A stretch of DNA of 64,000 nt from Leifsonia sp. PS1209 (GCF_012317045.1 NZ_CP051154.1:1736001-1800000), one strand, 5' to 3'; positions 52,701 through 61,457 are shown, numbered from the stretch's first letter. Translations and numbers: made by a program. Notes: generated from the sequence alone by a model not told the origin.

Positions 52701-53291
52701 CTCGCGCTGGAAGAGTTCGCCGCCCTCGAACAGCGGCACAAGTTCCTCACCGAGCAGCTGACCGACCTCACCAAGACGCGCACAGACCTGCTGACGATCA
52801 TCGAGGACATCGACGAGAAGATGCAGACCATCTTCGAGTCGGCCTTCGAGGACACCAAGGAGGCGTTCGGCTACGTCTTCCCCATCCTGTTCCCGGGAGG
52901 CACGGGAAGCATCTCGCTGACGGACCCGGAGAACCTGCTCACCACCGGCATCGAGGTGTCCGTGAAGCCGGCAGGCAAGAAGATCGAGCGGCTGTCGCTG
53001 CTCTCCGGCGGTGAGCGCTCGCTCGCGGCCGTCGCACTGCTGATCGCGATCTTCAAGGCGCGCCCCAGCCCGTTCTACATCATGGACGAGGTCGAGGCCG
53101 CCCTCGACGACGCCAACCTGGGCCGCCTGCTGACGATCTTCGAAGACCTCCGCGAGTCGAGCCAGCTCATCGTCATCACCCACCAGAAGCGCACGATGGA
53201 GATCGCGGACGCCCTCTACGGCGTCTCGATGCGCCAGGACGGCGTCTCCGCAGTGGTCGGCCAGCGCGTGGCGCAGGAGCAGGCCTCCTAG
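49716..53291 (+). CDS. smc: Chromosome segregation protein SMC
   Basis: The 1191-residue SMC ATPase compacts and segregates chromosomes with ScpAB. The N-terminal head has Walker A GPNGSGKSN (about 33-41). Long coiled coils (about 170-500 and 660-940) flank a hinge near 510-640. The C-terminal head has signature LLSGGERSLAAVALL (about 1094) and Walker B FYIMDEVEAALDDANL. An acidic insert, EDSDQDGDAGQDGDAE, lies near residue 952. The GTG start (MYLKSLTLKGFKSFA) is the family's usual N-terminus. Confidence 0.96.
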   Translation: MYLKSLTLKGFKSFAQPTTFAFEQGVTCVVGPNGSGKSNVVDALAWVMGEQGAKTLRGGKMEDVIFAGTSTRGPLGRAEVTLTIDNSDGALPIEYSEVTISRTLFRNGGSEYAINGSACRLLDVQELLSDSGLGREMHVIVGQGQLDAVLHASPEDRRGFIEEAAGILKHRRRKEKTLRKLEAMQTNLTRLSDLAGEIRRQLKPLGHQAEIAREAQSIAAVVRDARARILADDVVALRTALDDHGRTESERHSERIVLQEQLEQKQLRVARLEQAQVGDEVDIARRTAFGLESVQERLRNLYTMANQRLALLGSQADAPDAGPSVSQQMVQDARDEVDRLRTVVTEAEAAWTAAQAATRSARGRLDAVDDEIAAQSALVSRHDLELSKLTGQADAAAQRLAAVRGEVLRQQNALDAATDRREKARAEFAAREAEAATADVGEGNLDEAYELAQADVFEAEGEIERLREELHTLERERDALAARTSALSSALDQKDGSAALVAARLPGVRGLVAEHIRVHPGFEASIAAALGSLADAVLADDRASAFDAVAQASSDDLGRVEVIIADASASEVDLSGVAGVVAARSVVEAPDGVLGILAFTAIADDLDAARAASAAFAKRKLGGPVTIITKSGEVLTDYVLRGGSGAKQSRIELIADRDAAADRLGEVTSLIDRAKFALAEQRGVLQVAKEQSQAALASLREFDAKLAAQTEQLNRLKVQLEASQAEFDRLSTALSLAAERVAEAEAAADKAKSELETARSRPRPILDVTARDALSAELEAAREAEVESRLSVETAKERVRAEQARGEALARQLDAERAAAEEAARRAVIRRRQVDAATGVIEALPAVLDSVDRSVAQARVELAAAEAKRSSQNDELATLRREENAVRDRLQVITESVHGLELQIYEKKLHLSSLLERAGSELGLVEDVLVAEYGPEVPIPVDAPTPDAAEDSDQDGDAGQDGDAERETVPFNREQQQKRLAAAERKLAQLGRVNPLALEEFAALEQRHKFLTEQLTDLTKTRTDLLTIIEDIDEKMQTIFESAFEDTKEAFGYVFPILFPGGTGSISLTDPENLLTTGIEVSVKPAGKKIERLSLLSGGERSLAAVALLIAIFKARPSPFYIMDEVEAALDDANLGRLLTIFEDLRESSQLIVITHQKRTMEIADALYGVSMRQDGVSAVVGQRVAQEQAS

Positions 53292-53295
53292 CGGA

Positions 53296-54111
53296 TCAGA
53301 GCGCGTCCGCCACGCCGGCCACGAGGTCGTCGAGCCCGGCCAGTCTCTCGTCGGCGCGCTGCTCGCAGGCTGAGGCCAGACGCTCCACCCCGGCCGCCGC
53401 AGCGGGCGACAGCTCGGCGTCCTCGGCCTTCTGCCGCAGGTGGGCGGCAAGGAGCACCAGGTCCCGGTGGTCGCCGAGCGCGTCCTGCAGCGCCTCCGCG
53501 GCCGCTGCCAGCCGCACGGCGTCCCGGCCGAACAGGTCGGCGACGGCCTCTGCCGCGTAGCGCAGGCGCCTGGCGGCCTTCCTGGTCGTGTGCTTGGCCT
53601 CCAGCGAGGCGTCCGCCGGCGCGGTCACCCGGCGGGCGGCGCGGCGCAGCCCTTTCCTGGCCGTCTTCCTCGGATGGTCGGCTCCGCGGCTGCTGAGCGG
53701 AGGGGCGGCCGCGAACGAGACGGTGTCGGCGACGAGACGGCGGTCGCTCCTGCCGCTCAGCTCGGAGAGGAGACGGGTGACGGCGGCGGCGTGTGCGGAG
53801 CGGGCGTCCGCGGCGAAGGCGACGACCGCATCCATCGTCGGTGTGTCGAGCCCAGGATCGGCCGCCAGCCCATCGAGCGCCTCCGCCAGCACCTCCAAAT
53901 CGCGCACCACGCCCAGCCGTGTGCCCAGCGCTCTGAGCCGCCGTCGCAGCCGCTTGGCGTCGTCCTTCTCGAACGCGCGCCGGTACACCCCGAGGATGCT
54001 CCGCAGCCTGCGCACCCTGGTGCGCGCCTGGTGCACGGCGTCGTCCCCGCCGGTCTCGATCGCCACCAGCTGCTCGGCGAGCTCCGCCGACACCGCCACG
54101 AGAGAGAACAT
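53296..54111 (-). CDS. CHAD-domain protein
   Basis: This is a helical protein of about 271 residues with the conserved histidines and basic residues of CHAD domains: HQARTRVRRLRSILGVYRRAF (about 27) and AKHTTRKAARRLRYAAEAV (about 176). CHAD domains bind inorganic polyphosphate, so a role on polyphosphate granules is possible. The start is taken at ATG 54111; GTG 54117 is an alternative. It is convergent with smc and divergent from ftsY with 30 bp between starts. Confidence 0.85.
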   Translation of the reverse strand: MFSLVAVSAELAEQLVAIETGGDDAVHQARTRVRRLRSILGVYRRAFEKDDAKRLRRRLRALGTRLGVVRDLEVLAEALDGLAADPGLDTPTMDAVVAFAADARSAHAAAVTRLLSELSGRSDRRLVADTVSFAAAPPLSSRGADHPRKTARKGLRRAARRVTAPADASLEAKHTTRKAARRLRYAAEAVADLFGRDAVRLAAAAEALQDALGDHRDLVLLAAHLRQKAEDAELSPAAAAGVERLASACEQRADERLAGLDDLVAGVADAL

Positions 54112-54141
54112 GGTCACACGCTAACAACTACGCTGGGAGCT

Positions 54142-55017
54142 ATGGCAGAACGCACCCCCTGGTCTTTGTCCGGCGCGCTCCGCGGCATGTTCGCGAAGAA
54201 GACGATCGACGACACCACCTGGGACGACCTCGAGACGGCGCTCATCACCGCCGATTTCGGACCGGATGTGACCGAGGCGATCGTCGACGACCTGCGCGCC
54301 AAGGTCGACCGCTACCACACCACCGATCCGGCCGACCTGCAGCGGATGCTCCGCGAGAGCCTCGAAGAGCGCCTCTCCAAGCTCGACACCACGCTCAAGT
54401 TGAGCGACCGTCCCGCCGTCGTGCTGGTCGTCGGCGTCAACGGCGTCGGCAAGACCACCACCATCGGCAAGTTCGCCAAGTTCCTGCGCACCTACGACCG
54501 CACCGTCGTGGTCGGCGCGGCGGACACGTTCCGTGCGGCGGCCGTCGAGCAGCTCGCCACCTGGGCGCAGCGTGCAGGGGTCGAGATCGTCCGCCCGCAG
54601 CAGCAGGGCCAGGATCCGGCGTCCGTCGCGTTCCAGACCGTCGAGAAGGCCAAGAACGACGGCACGGAGATCGTGATCATCGACACGGCAGGGCGGCTGC
54701 AGACCAAGGGCGGCCTGATGGACGAGCTGTCCAAGATCAAGAGGGTGGTGGAGAAGCAGGCTCCCATCGCCGAGGTGCTGCTGGTGCTCGACGCGACCAC
54801 CGGTCAGAACGGGCTCGCCCAGGCGGAGGCGTTCATCGAGCACGCCGGGGTCACCGGGCTCGTGCTCACGAAGCTCGACGGCTCGGCCAAGGGCGGCTTC
54901 GTGCTCGCCGTGCAGGAGAAGACGGGCATCCCGATCAAGCTCGTCGGGCAGGGCGAGGGCATCAACGACCTCACCGGTTTCACCGCGCACGTCTTCGCTC
55001 AGCAGCTGGTCGGCTAG
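54142..55017 (+). CDS. ftsY: Signal recognition particle receptor FtsY
   Basis: This SRP GTPase receptor targets nascent membrane proteins to SecYEG. The 291-residue form is essentially only the NG domain; the long acidic A domain of enterobacterial FtsY is absent. G motifs are GVNGVGKTT (about 97-105), ADTFRAAAVEQL, DTAGRLQTK (about 180) and TKLDGSAKGG. ATG at 54142 (MAERTPWSLSGALRG) follows GGGAG; the much longer open frame upstream is antisense to the CHAD gene. Confidence 0.96.
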   Translation: MAERTPWSLSGALRGMFAKKTIDDTTWDDLETALITADFGPDVTEAIVDDLRAKVDRYHTTDPADLQRMLRESLEERLSKLDTTLKLSDRPAVVLVVGVNGVGKTTTIGKFAKFLRTYDRTVVVGAADTFRAAAVEQLATWAQRAGVEIVRPQQQGQDPASVAFQTVEKAKNDGTEIVIIDTAGRLQTKGGLMDELSKIKRVVEKQAPIAEVLLVLDATTGQNGLAQAEAFIEHAGVTGLVLTKLDGSAKGGFVLAVQEKTGIPIKLVGQGEGINDLTGFTAHVFAQQLVG

Positions 55018-55027
55018 GGGCGCGGGC

Positions 55028-55528
55028 ATGGCCATCGAACACGACTACTTCGGCATCATCGACGAGACCGCATCCGGTGGGCTCGCCTGGAACAACTCCG
55101 CCGACCTCTCCGAGCAGGTGGTCGAGGTCGACCTGCTTGCCGACGACGAATCGGCGGTGACCGAGTTCGCCCTGGATTCCGCCGCCGCGCTCATCCAGGC
55201 CATCGACGGATTCGACGCCCGGGCACGGGATGCGCTCATCGCCGAGCTGAGCTCGCGACAGTCCGCCACCGTGGCGTACATCGACGAGCACGTCGAGAAG
55301 CTGGGGGAGACCCTGCTCGACCTGCTCGTGCACAACTCGGGCGACATCGCCGTCGACGTGCTGCGCTCCCTGCAGCTGCTGCGCATCCTGCTGCAGCCAG
55401 ACCACTCCGACGAGGAGGAGGTCTTCGCCACGTTCGACTACTCGATCAGCCCGGACGAGACGGATGCGCTGCTCACCGTGTCGTTCGACATCCGGGGCGA
55501 CGTGGTCGCGGTCGACACGCAATCCTGA
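55028..55528 (+). CDS. Small acidic conserved hypothetical protein
   Basis: The 166-residue, strongly acidic soluble protein has a beta-helical pattern (MAIEHDYFGIIDETASGGLAW at the N-terminus, DVLRSLQLLRILLQP helix near 110, and a final beta pair ending VDTQS). It may belong to the DUF2004 group, but I am not certain. It lies between ftsY and ffh, 10 bp after the former, so it is co-expressed with targeting genes. No enzymatic motif is visible. Confidence 0.65.
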   Translation: MAIEHDYFGIIDETASGGLAWNNSADLSEQVVEVDLLADDESAVTEFALDSAAALIQAIDGFDARARDALIAELSSRQSATVAYIDEHVEKLGETLLDLLVHNSGDIAVDVLRSLQLLRILLQPDHSDEEEVFATFDYSISPDETDALLTVSFDIRGDVVAVDTQS

Positions 55529-55561
55529 CGCACAGCATCCGCCCGGTAAACTGGTTGGATC

Positions 55562-57133
55562 ATGGCTACTTTCGGATCGCTGTCTGACCGCCTGGCAGAT
55601 ACCTTCAAGAACCTTCGCACCAAGGGCAAGCTCTCTCCGGCCGACGTCGACGGCACCGTGCGCGAGATCCGTCGCGCCCTGCTCGACGCCGACGTCGCGC
55701 TCCCCGTCGTCAAGGAGTTCACCGGCAAGGTGCGCGAGCGCGCCCTGAGCGACGAGGTCAACAAGGCCCTCAACCCCGCTCAGCAGGTGGTGCAGATCGT
55801 CAACGAGGAGCTCGTCGAGATCCTCGGCGGCCAGCAGCGCAGGCTGCAGTTCGCGAAGAAGCCGCCGACCGTCATCATGCTCGCCGGCCTCCAGGGTGCA
55901 GGTAAGACCACGCTCGCCGGCAAGCTCGCGAAGTGGCTCGTGAAGGACGGGCACACGCCCGTGCTCGTCGCGGCCGACCTCCAGCGCCCGAACGCCGTCA
56001 CCCAGCTGCAGATCGTCGGAGAGCAGGCGGGGGTCCCCGTCTACGCCCCGGAGCCGGGCAACGGCGTCGGCAACCCGGTGCGCGTCGCGAAGGACGCCCT
56101 GAAGTTCGCGGAGACCAAGCAGTACGACACGGTCATCGTCGACACCGCCGGCCGCCTCGGCGTCGACGCCGAGCTGATGAAGCAGGCGTCGGACATCCGA
56201 AAGGCCGTCGACCCAGACGAAGTGCTGTTCGTGATCGACGCCATGATCGGTCAGGATGCGGTGGCCACGGCCAAGGCGTTCCAGGACGGCGTCGACTTCA
56301 CCGGTGTCGTGCTGTCCAAGCTCGACGGCGACGCCCGCGGTGGCGCAGCCCTCTCCGTCGCGTCCGTCACCGGACGCCCGATCATCTTCGCCTCCACCGG
56401 TGAGGGACTGGACGACTTCGAGCCGTTCCACCCCGACCGCATGGCGTCGCGCATCCTCGACCTCGGCGACATCCTCACCCTCATCGAGCAGGCCCAGGAG
56501 GCCTTCGACGAGGAGGAAGCGCGCAAGGTCGCCGAGAAGTTCGCGACGGACAGCTTCACGCTCGACGACTTCCTCAAGCAGATGCAGCAGCTGCGCAACA
56601 TGGGCTCCATCAAGAAGATGATGGGCATGCTGCCGGGAGCCGGCGCCATGAAGCAGCAGCTCGACAACTTCGACGAGAAGGAGATCGTGCGCACCGAGGC
56701 GATCATCCAGTCGATGACCAAGGCGGAGCGCACCACGCCGAAGCTGCTGAACGGCTCGCGCCGCCTGCGCATCGCGAAGGGGTCCGGCTCCACGGTGACC
56801 GAGGTGAACCAGCTCGTCAACCGGTTCGAGCAGGCCGCCAAGATGATGAAGACCGTCGCAAAGGGCGGCGTGCCGAACGTGCCGGGCATGGGTCCGATCC
56901 CGGGCGCCAGCTACGGCGGCAAGGCCAAGCAGCAGCCCAAGAAGAAGGGCTCGCGCTCCGGCAACCCGGCCAAGCGCGCGGCGGAGAACGCAGCGCTCAG
57001 CTCCGGCGCGAAGCCGTCGACCGGCGCGCAGGGCGGCTCGGGCTTCGGCCTCGGCGGCGGCGCGGGCGCCGGCAAGCAGGGTGGCCCATCCGAGGAGGAG
57101 CTGGCCTCGCTGCAGAAGTTCCTCGGCCGCTAG
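55562..57133 (+). CDS. ffh: Signal recognition particle protein Ffh
   Basis: Ffh binds 4.5S RNA and signal peptides. The 523-residue product has the NG GTPase domain (1-295) with GLQGAGKTTLAGKLA (about 107), DTAGRLGVDAELM (about 192) and SKLDGDARGGAALS (about 252). A Met-rich M domain (about 325-440) contains MKQQLDNFDEKEI and the RRLRIAKGSG RNA-binding motif. A Gly/Lys-rich C-terminal tail (about 445-523) extends beyond the usual length. Confidence 0.97.
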   Translation: MATFGSLSDRLADTFKNLRTKGKLSPADVDGTVREIRRALLDADVALPVVKEFTGKVRERALSDEVNKALNPAQQVVQIVNEELVEILGGQQRRLQFAKKPPTVIMLAGLQGAGKTTLAGKLAKWLVKDGHTPVLVAADLQRPNAVTQLQIVGEQAGVPVYAPEPGNGVGNPVRVAKDALKFAETKQYDTVIVDTAGRLGVDAELMKQASDIRKAVDPDEVLFVIDAMIGQDAVATAKAFQDGVDFTGVVLSKLDGDARGGAALSVASVTGRPIIFASTGEGLDDFEPFHPDRMASRILDLGDILTLIEQAQEAFDEEEARKVAEKFATDSFTLDDFLKQMQQLRNMGSIKKMMGMLPGAGAMKQQLDNFDEKEIVRTEAIIQSMTKAERTTPKLLNGSRRLRIAKGSGSTVTEVNQLVNRFEQAAKMMKTVAKGGVPNVPGMGPIPGASYGGKAKQQPKKKGSRSGNPAKRAAENAALSSGAKPSTGAQGGSGFGLGGGAGAGKQGGPSEEELASLQKFLGR

Positions 57134-57143
57134 GGCGCGAGCG

Positions 57144-57842
57144 CTACAGCGCGAGGGACTTCGGCGCGAGCTTGGTCTCGATCGCCTTCGCGACGATCTC
57201 CTGACCGGCCGGGTTCGGGTGGATGCCGTCCGCCTGCAGCCACTCCGGGTGGCCGACGAGCGGGAAGCCGATGTCGACGAACGTGCCGTCCACGTCCTCC
57301 ACGGCGGAGCGGAACGCGTCGTCGACCATCGTGATGGTCGCCGGCGGCTGGTCGGAGCCCCAGATGGCGGTGACGCCGATGATGTGCGCGCGGGGGAACG
57401 CGGAGCGAAGCGCTCCCACCAGTTCCGTGCTCTTCTGAGCGAGCGCCGCCGGGTCTTCCAGCCGGTCGTTCCTGGTCGCGGCGATCAGGATGTACGACGG
57501 CTTCAGCGCGACGGCCTGGTCGACCTGCTGCTGGAAGGTCGTGCCGTTCCAGCCGGGGTGCAGGAAGCCGGAGCCGGAGACGGCGAGGTCGGTGAGCCGC
57601 CAGTCGTGCACCTTCGCGACGAGGGCGGGCCAGGCCTGGTCCTGCTGGATGCCCTTGCCGAACGCGATGGAGTCGCCGATCGCGACGGCGACGGGACGCT
57701 CCGCGACCTGGGGCGCTGCGGCCGAGCGCTGCCCGGCGACGGGTTCCTGCGGTGCGGCGGCCGTGCATCCGGTGAGGACGACGGCGGCAGCCGTGGCGGC
57801 GGCGAGAAGGGCCACTCGGAGGCCACGGGTAGACAAGCGCAC
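57144..57842 (-). CDS. SGNH/GDSL-hydrolase lipoprotein 1
   Basis: The 232-residue exported lipoprotein has a signal peptide and lipobox LTGC (about 23-26). The SGNH esterase fold shows AIGDSIAFGKG (Ser nucleophile, about 56), a TRND block and DGIHPNPAGQ (catalytic Asp-His, about 205). The substrate is unknown; family members deacylate lipids, glycans or small esters. It is closely similar in layout to the next minus-strand gene, implying a tandem duplication. Confidence 0.87.
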   Translation of the reverse strand: MRLSTRGLRVALLAAATAAAVVLTGCTAAAPQEPVAGQRSAAAPQVAERPVAVAIGDSIAFGKGIQQDQAWPALVAKVHDWRLTDLAVSGSGFLHPGWNGTTFQQQVDQAVALKPSYILIAATRNDRLEDPAALAQKSTELVGALRSAFPRAHIIGVTAIWGSDQPPATITMVDDAFRSAVEDVDGTFVDIGFPLVGHPEWLQADGIHPNPAGQEIVAKAIETKLAPKSLAL

Positions 57843-57936
57843 GGAGCGAGAGTAAGGGGCGGAAGCTGCGTGAAAGCTGTGTGTTTCAGAAGGTTCGATC
57901 AGCGGGCGGCCGCTGACCGCATCCGGTGGCCGCGAA

Positions 57937-58677
57937 TCAGTGCGACGAGGCGTTCGCGGACTTCGTCGTGACCCTGGCCGCCGCGATCTTGTCCGCGATC
58001 AGCCCGGCGAGCAACTGCTGCCCCTCCGTCGTGGGATGCACGTTGTCCTTCTGCACCAGATCGGCGCGGTTCTGGAACGGCTGGCCGACATCGACCCAGG
58101 TGCCGTCGACCGCGAGCACGGCGCTGCGGACGATGCTCGCGACCACCGGCGTCGCCGGGGTCGGGGTGCCGGCACCCCAGATCGGGCCGACCCCGATGAT
58201 GACCGCGTCCGGGAGGGCGGTGCGCAGCCTCTGCAGCTGTGCCGTCGCCGTCTGCTTGAGCTCGATGGTCGAGCCGAGCGTGTCGTTGCGGGTGGCCGCG
58301 ACGAGCACGACCTGCGGCCGCAGGGCGATCGCCTGGGTCACCTGTGCCTCGTAGGTGTGCGTGTTGAGCCCCGGCGCGATGAAGCCGGATGCGCTGTCGG
58401 CGAAGTCGTTGAGCGTCCAGCCGAACTGGTCGGCGACGAGGAACGGCCAGGCGTCGTCGGAGGGGACGCCGTTGCCGATCGCGATCGAGTCTCCGATGGC
58501 GGCGGCGCGCACGGGCGCGTCGGAGGACGCCTGCGACGTCGGGGCCGGCGTCGGCTCTCCCGTGACGGTGGCTCCGCCGGCGAAGGCGGTGCATCCTGCG
58601 GTCACGGTGAGGACGATGGCGGCGATGGCGGCGGCGGCGATTCGGGTTATCGGTCGGGCGAGCACAGCAGAAAGCAT
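57937..58677 (-). CDS. SGNH/GDSL-hydrolase lipoprotein 2
   Basis: The 246-residue paralogue of the preceding product has a signal peptide with lipobox TAGC (about 26-29), a Thr/Pro/Ser linker, AIGDSIAIGNG (about 61), ATRNDTLG, and DNVHPTTEGQ (about 216). The start is ATG 58677 (MLSAVLARPITR); the far longer open frame upstream is antisense to the ybdK-like gene. The two lipoproteins are 94 bp apart on the same strand. Confidence 0.87.
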   Translation of the reverse strand: MLSAVLARPITRIAAAAIAAIVLTVTAGCTAFAGGATVTGEPTPAPTSQASSDAPVRAAAIGDSIAIGNGVPSDDAWPFLVADQFGWTLNDFADSASGFIAPGLNTHTYEAQVTQAIALRPQVVLVAATRNDTLGSTIELKQTATAQLQRLRTALPDAVIIGVGPIWGAGTPTPATPVVASIVRSAVLAVDGTWVDVGQPFQNRADLVQKDNVHPTTEGQQLLAGLIADKIAAARVTTKSANASSH

Positions 58678-58736
58678 ACGTTGCCGGTTCGCAGAGGATG
58701 CTGAGCGGGGCAGCGAGCAGGGGAGCGGCGGCAGGG

Positions 58737-59876
58737 TCAGCTCCTGTCGAGTCCGTCGCGCAGCTCGTGCGTGAGCGAGCTGACGACCGCCTGCAGGCTG
58801 CCGCCGTTCGCCTCTGCGACCCGCAGCTGCCGCTGGTAGCTCGCGCCCTTCGACAGGATCACGTCGACCGTCTCCAGCTCGGCCAGGCAGCCGAGGCGTT
58901 CCGCCGTGGGGGAGAGGTCGACGATCAGGTCGCGCAGCGCGTCGGACACCAGCCGCTCGCTGCCGTCCGGTGCGGTGATGATCTCCGCATCCAGGCCGTA
59001 GCGGGCAGCGCGCCACTTGTTCTCCCTGACGAACCAGGGCTGCAGCGTGACCGGCTCCTCTCCGTCGTCCAGCTGGCCGGACATCCGGTCGGTGAGGCAG
59101 TGGATGATCGCGGCGACGGCGCCGACCTCGTCCGCCGTCGACATCCCGTCGCAGGCGCGCATCTCGACCGTTCCCCACTTCGGAGACGGCCGGATGTCCC
59201 AGCGCACCTCGCTGTGGTCGGTCACGACGCCGGTCGTCACCAGATCTTGCACGTACTCCTCGTAGTTCGCCCAGCTGCCGAACTGCCAGGGCAGCCCCGC
59301 CGTCGGCAGCTGCTGGAACATCAGCGCCCTGTTGGAGGCGTATCCCGTGTTCGCCCCCGCCCAGAACGGGCTGGATGCGCTGAGCGCCTGCAGGTGCGGA
59401 TAGTAGGTGAGCAGGCCGTTGACGATCGGCAGCGCCTTCTCCCTGTCGTCGATGCCGACGTGCACGTGGATGCCCCAGATCATCATCTGGCGCCCCCACC
59501 ACTGCGTGCGGTCGAGCAGGCGGTCGTAGCGCTCGTTCGGTGTGACCTTCTGGTCGAACCACTGGGCGAACGGATGCGTTCCCGCGCACATCAGCTCGAC
59601 GCCGAGCGGGTCGATGACCTCGCGGACGAGCCCGATCAGCCCCTGGAGGTCGTCGACCGCATCCGGGACGGTGCGGTGCACCCGGCTGACCAGCTCGACG
59701 GTGTTCATCAGCAGTTCGTGGGTGATCTGCGGGTGCTCTTCGCCGTCCGGCCCGGAGAGCTCCTTCAGCACCTCCTCGGCGATCTGCACGAGGTCTCCGG
59801 TCGACGAGTCGACCAGCGCCAGCTCCCACTCGATTCCGACGGTGGAACGCTCGGATTCCGAGAATTCGATCTGCAT
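58737..59876 (-). CDS. YbdK-type glutamate-cysteine ligase (carboxylate-amine ligase)
   Basis: The 379-residue protein belongs to the GCS2 family of ATP-dependent carboxylate-amine ligases. Visible features are GIEWELALVDSSTGD (about 14), GTHPFAQW (about 101), WGIHVHVGIDDREKA (about 136) and RWDIRPSPKWGTVEMRACD (about 225). YbdK has weak gamma-glutamylcysteine ligase activity; the true substrates are unsure, and Microbacteriaceae normally rely on mycothiol. The start is set at 59876 (MQIEFSESERSTVG), the family N-terminus; ATG 59906 is in frame. Confidence 0.88.
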   Translation of the reverse strand: MQIEFSESERSTVGIEWELALVDSSTGDLVQIAEEVLKELSGPDGEEHPQITHELLMNTVELVSRVHRTVPDAVDDLQGLIGLVREVIDPLGVELMCAGTHPFAQWFDQKVTPNERYDRLLDRTQWWGRQMMIWGIHVHVGIDDREKALPIVNGLLTYYPHLQALSASSPFWAGANTGYASNRALMFQQLPTAGLPWQFGSWANYEEYVQDLVTTGVVTDHSEVRWDIRPSPKWGTVEMRACDGMSTADEVGAVAAIIHCLTDRMSGQLDDGEEPVTLQPWFVRENKWRAARYGLDAEIITAPDGSERLVSDALRDLIVDLSPTAERLGCLAELETVDVILSKGASYQRQLRVAEANGGSLQAVVSSLTHELRDGLDRS

Positions 59877-60059
59877 AGTGGGCGTCCTGATCATTCGATT
59901 GTTCAAAGGGCGGCGGTATCTGACAGAATAGCTAGTTGAGTTCCCTCGTACCCGACCCTCTAATCAGGTGCGGTGGAACACCATAGACCTCCTGCCGAGT
60001 GTGCCCCCCACGCTCACGGCAGACAGTTCGTCACGTCACTCATACACACAGGAGAATTT

Positions 60060-60545
60060 GTGTCTGTCAAGATCCGTCTGAAGCGCCTCGGCAAGATCCG
60101 CGCACCGTACTACCGCATCGTCGTCGCCGACTCGCGCACCAAGCGCGACGGCCGTGTCATCGAGGAGATCGGTCTGTACCACCCGACCGAGGACCCCTCG
60201 GTCATCGAGGTCAACTCCGAGCGCGCGCAGTACTGGCTGAGCGTCGGCGCCCAGCCGACCGAGCAGGTCCTCGCACTCCTCAAGCTCACCGGAGACTGGG
60301 GCCAGTTCAAGGGCGACAAGAACGCCACCAGCACCGTCAAGGTCAAGGAAGCCAAGGTCGAGTTCCAGGCCGACGAGAAGAAGAAGCCTGTCCTCAAGCC
60401 GAAGGCGGAGAAGCCCGCTGCTGTCGCAGCAGAGGCCGAGGCCGTCGTCGAGGCAGAGGTCGAGGCCGAGGAGGCCGCTGAGGCCGAGGTCGTCGCCGAG
60501 GCCGAGGAAATCACCGAGGCTGCCGCCGACGGCGAGAAGGCGTAA
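60060..60545 (+). CDS. rpsP: 30S ribosomal protein S16 with acidic C-terminal extension
   Basis: S16 is an early-binding small-subunit protein. The core (1-85), [20 protein letters not shown], is standard, starting with GTG at 60060 after ACAGGAG. The 161-residue length is about twice the common 80-90 because of a Lys/Glu linker and a Glu/Ala/Val-rich tail (about 115-161), seen in many actinobacteria. It heads the rpsP-KH-rimM operon. Confidence 0.96.
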   Translation: MSVKIRLKRLGKIRAPYYRIVVADSRTKRDGRVIEEIGLYHPTEDPSVIEVNSERAQYWLSVGAQPTEQVLALLKLTGDWGQFKGDKNATSTVKVKEAKVEFQADEKKKPVLKPKAEKPAAVAAEAEAVVEAEVEAEEAAEAEVVAEAEEITEAAADGEKA

Positions 60546-60549
60546 CACC

Positions 60550-60780
60550 TTGCTCGCACCCGCACTCGCGCACCTCGTCAAGGGGATCGTGGATCACCCG
60601 GACGACGTGCACGTCGTTGCAAAGAGTTCGCCCCGTGGCGAGGTCCTCGAGGTTCGTGTGAACCCCGAGGACCTCGGCAGGGTCATCGGCCGGTCCGGCC
60701 GCACCGCCAAGGCGCTGCGGACGCTGGTCGGTGCACTGGCCGACGGCCGACGCGTTCGCGTCGACGTCGTCGACGACTGA
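60550..60780 (+). CDS. KH-domain RNA-binding protein (KhpA-like)
   Basis: The 76-residue RNA-binding protein is a single KH domain with the loop VIGRSGRTAKALRTLV (about 43-58). A TTG start at 60550 gives MLAPALAHLVKGIVDHP. It sits between rpsP and rimM, its usual place in actinobacteria and Firmicutes. Its stop is adjacent to the rimM GTG. Confidence 0.92.
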   Translation: MLAPALAHLVKGIVDHPDDVHVVAKSSPRGEVLEVRVNPEDLGRVIGRSGRTAKALRTLVGALADGRRVRVDVVDD

Positions 60781-60781
60781 G

Positions 60782-61396
60782 GTGGCCGACCACAAGCTGC
60801 CCCGCAAGGACGCCGCACCGCGGCCGGATGAGACCCAGCTGCGGGTCGGACGGCTCACCAAGGCGCACGGCCTGAAGGGCGCGATCAAGGTCGAGCTCTA
60901 CACGGACGAGCCCGAGAAGCGCTTCGTCCCAGGAGCGGTCTTCACCCTGCAGGTGCCGACCGCATCCAAATGGCACGGCAAGTCGCTCGAGCTGACCGAA
61001 CTGCGCTGGTACAACGGCCACGCCGTGGCGTTCTTCGCCGGCGTGGACGACCGCTCGGAGGCGGAGACCCTCATCAAGGCGATCCTCTGGGTCAGCCAGG
61101 ATGTGAAAGAGCTCCCCGACGAGGAGGACGCCTGGTACGACCACCAGCTGGTCGGACTCGATGCCCTCCGTGACGGCCAGAAGGTCGGTGTCGTCGCCCG
61201 CGTCGACCACCTTCCTGCGCAAGACCTGCTCGCGATCAAGACCGCGAACGGCGAAGTGCTGGTGCCGTTCGTCAAGGCGATCGTGCCCGAGGTCGACGTG
61301 ACGGCGGGAACGGTGACGCTCACCCCGCCCGCCGGACTGTTCGAAGAACTGCCGGACGACGACGACGCGGATGCCGACGAACCAGCCCCCGAGTGA
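60782..61396 (+). CDS. rimM: Ribosome maturation factor RimM
   Basis: RimM assists 30S head maturation and binds S19. The 204-residue product shows the N-terminal RVGRLTKAHGLKGAIKVELYTDEPE (about 22-46) and the C-terminal PRC-barrel (DHQLVGLDALRDGQKVGVV to LVPFVKAIVPEVD). GTG at 60782 gives MADHKLPRKD. It is followed by a strong terminator instead of the usual trmD. Confidence 0.95.
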   Translation: MADHKLPRKDAAPRPDETQLRVGRLTKAHGLKGAIKVELYTDEPEKRFVPGAVFTLQVPTASKWHGKSLELTELRWYNGHAVAFFAGVDDRSEAETLIKAILWVSQDVKELPDEEDAWYDHQLVGLDALRDGQKVGVVARVDHLPAQDLLAIKTANGEVLVPFVKAIVPEVDVTAGTVTLTPPAGLFEELPDDDDADADEPAPE

Positions 61397-61407
61397 CGCA
61401 CTCTGAT

Positions 61408-61440
61408 AGAAGAGCCCCGACCAGGAGTCGGGGCTCTTCT
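61408..61440 (+). terminator. Terminator-like hairpin after rimM
   Basis: AGAAGAGCCCCGAC (61408-61421) pairs perfectly with GTCGGGGCTCTTCT (61427-61440) over a 5-nt loop. The T-containing 3' end is short. It lies between the convergent ends of rimM and the GntR gene and may serve both strands. Confidence 0.8.
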
Positions 61441-61457
61441 GCGTCCTGCACCCGCCG

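Noticed and set aside
48735..53450. 1571-codon open frame on the minus strand opposite livF and smc
   Set aside because: It mirrors the SMC codons, is Arg/Gly/Leu/Val-rich with no domain, and spans several real genes. It is a high-GC shadow frame.
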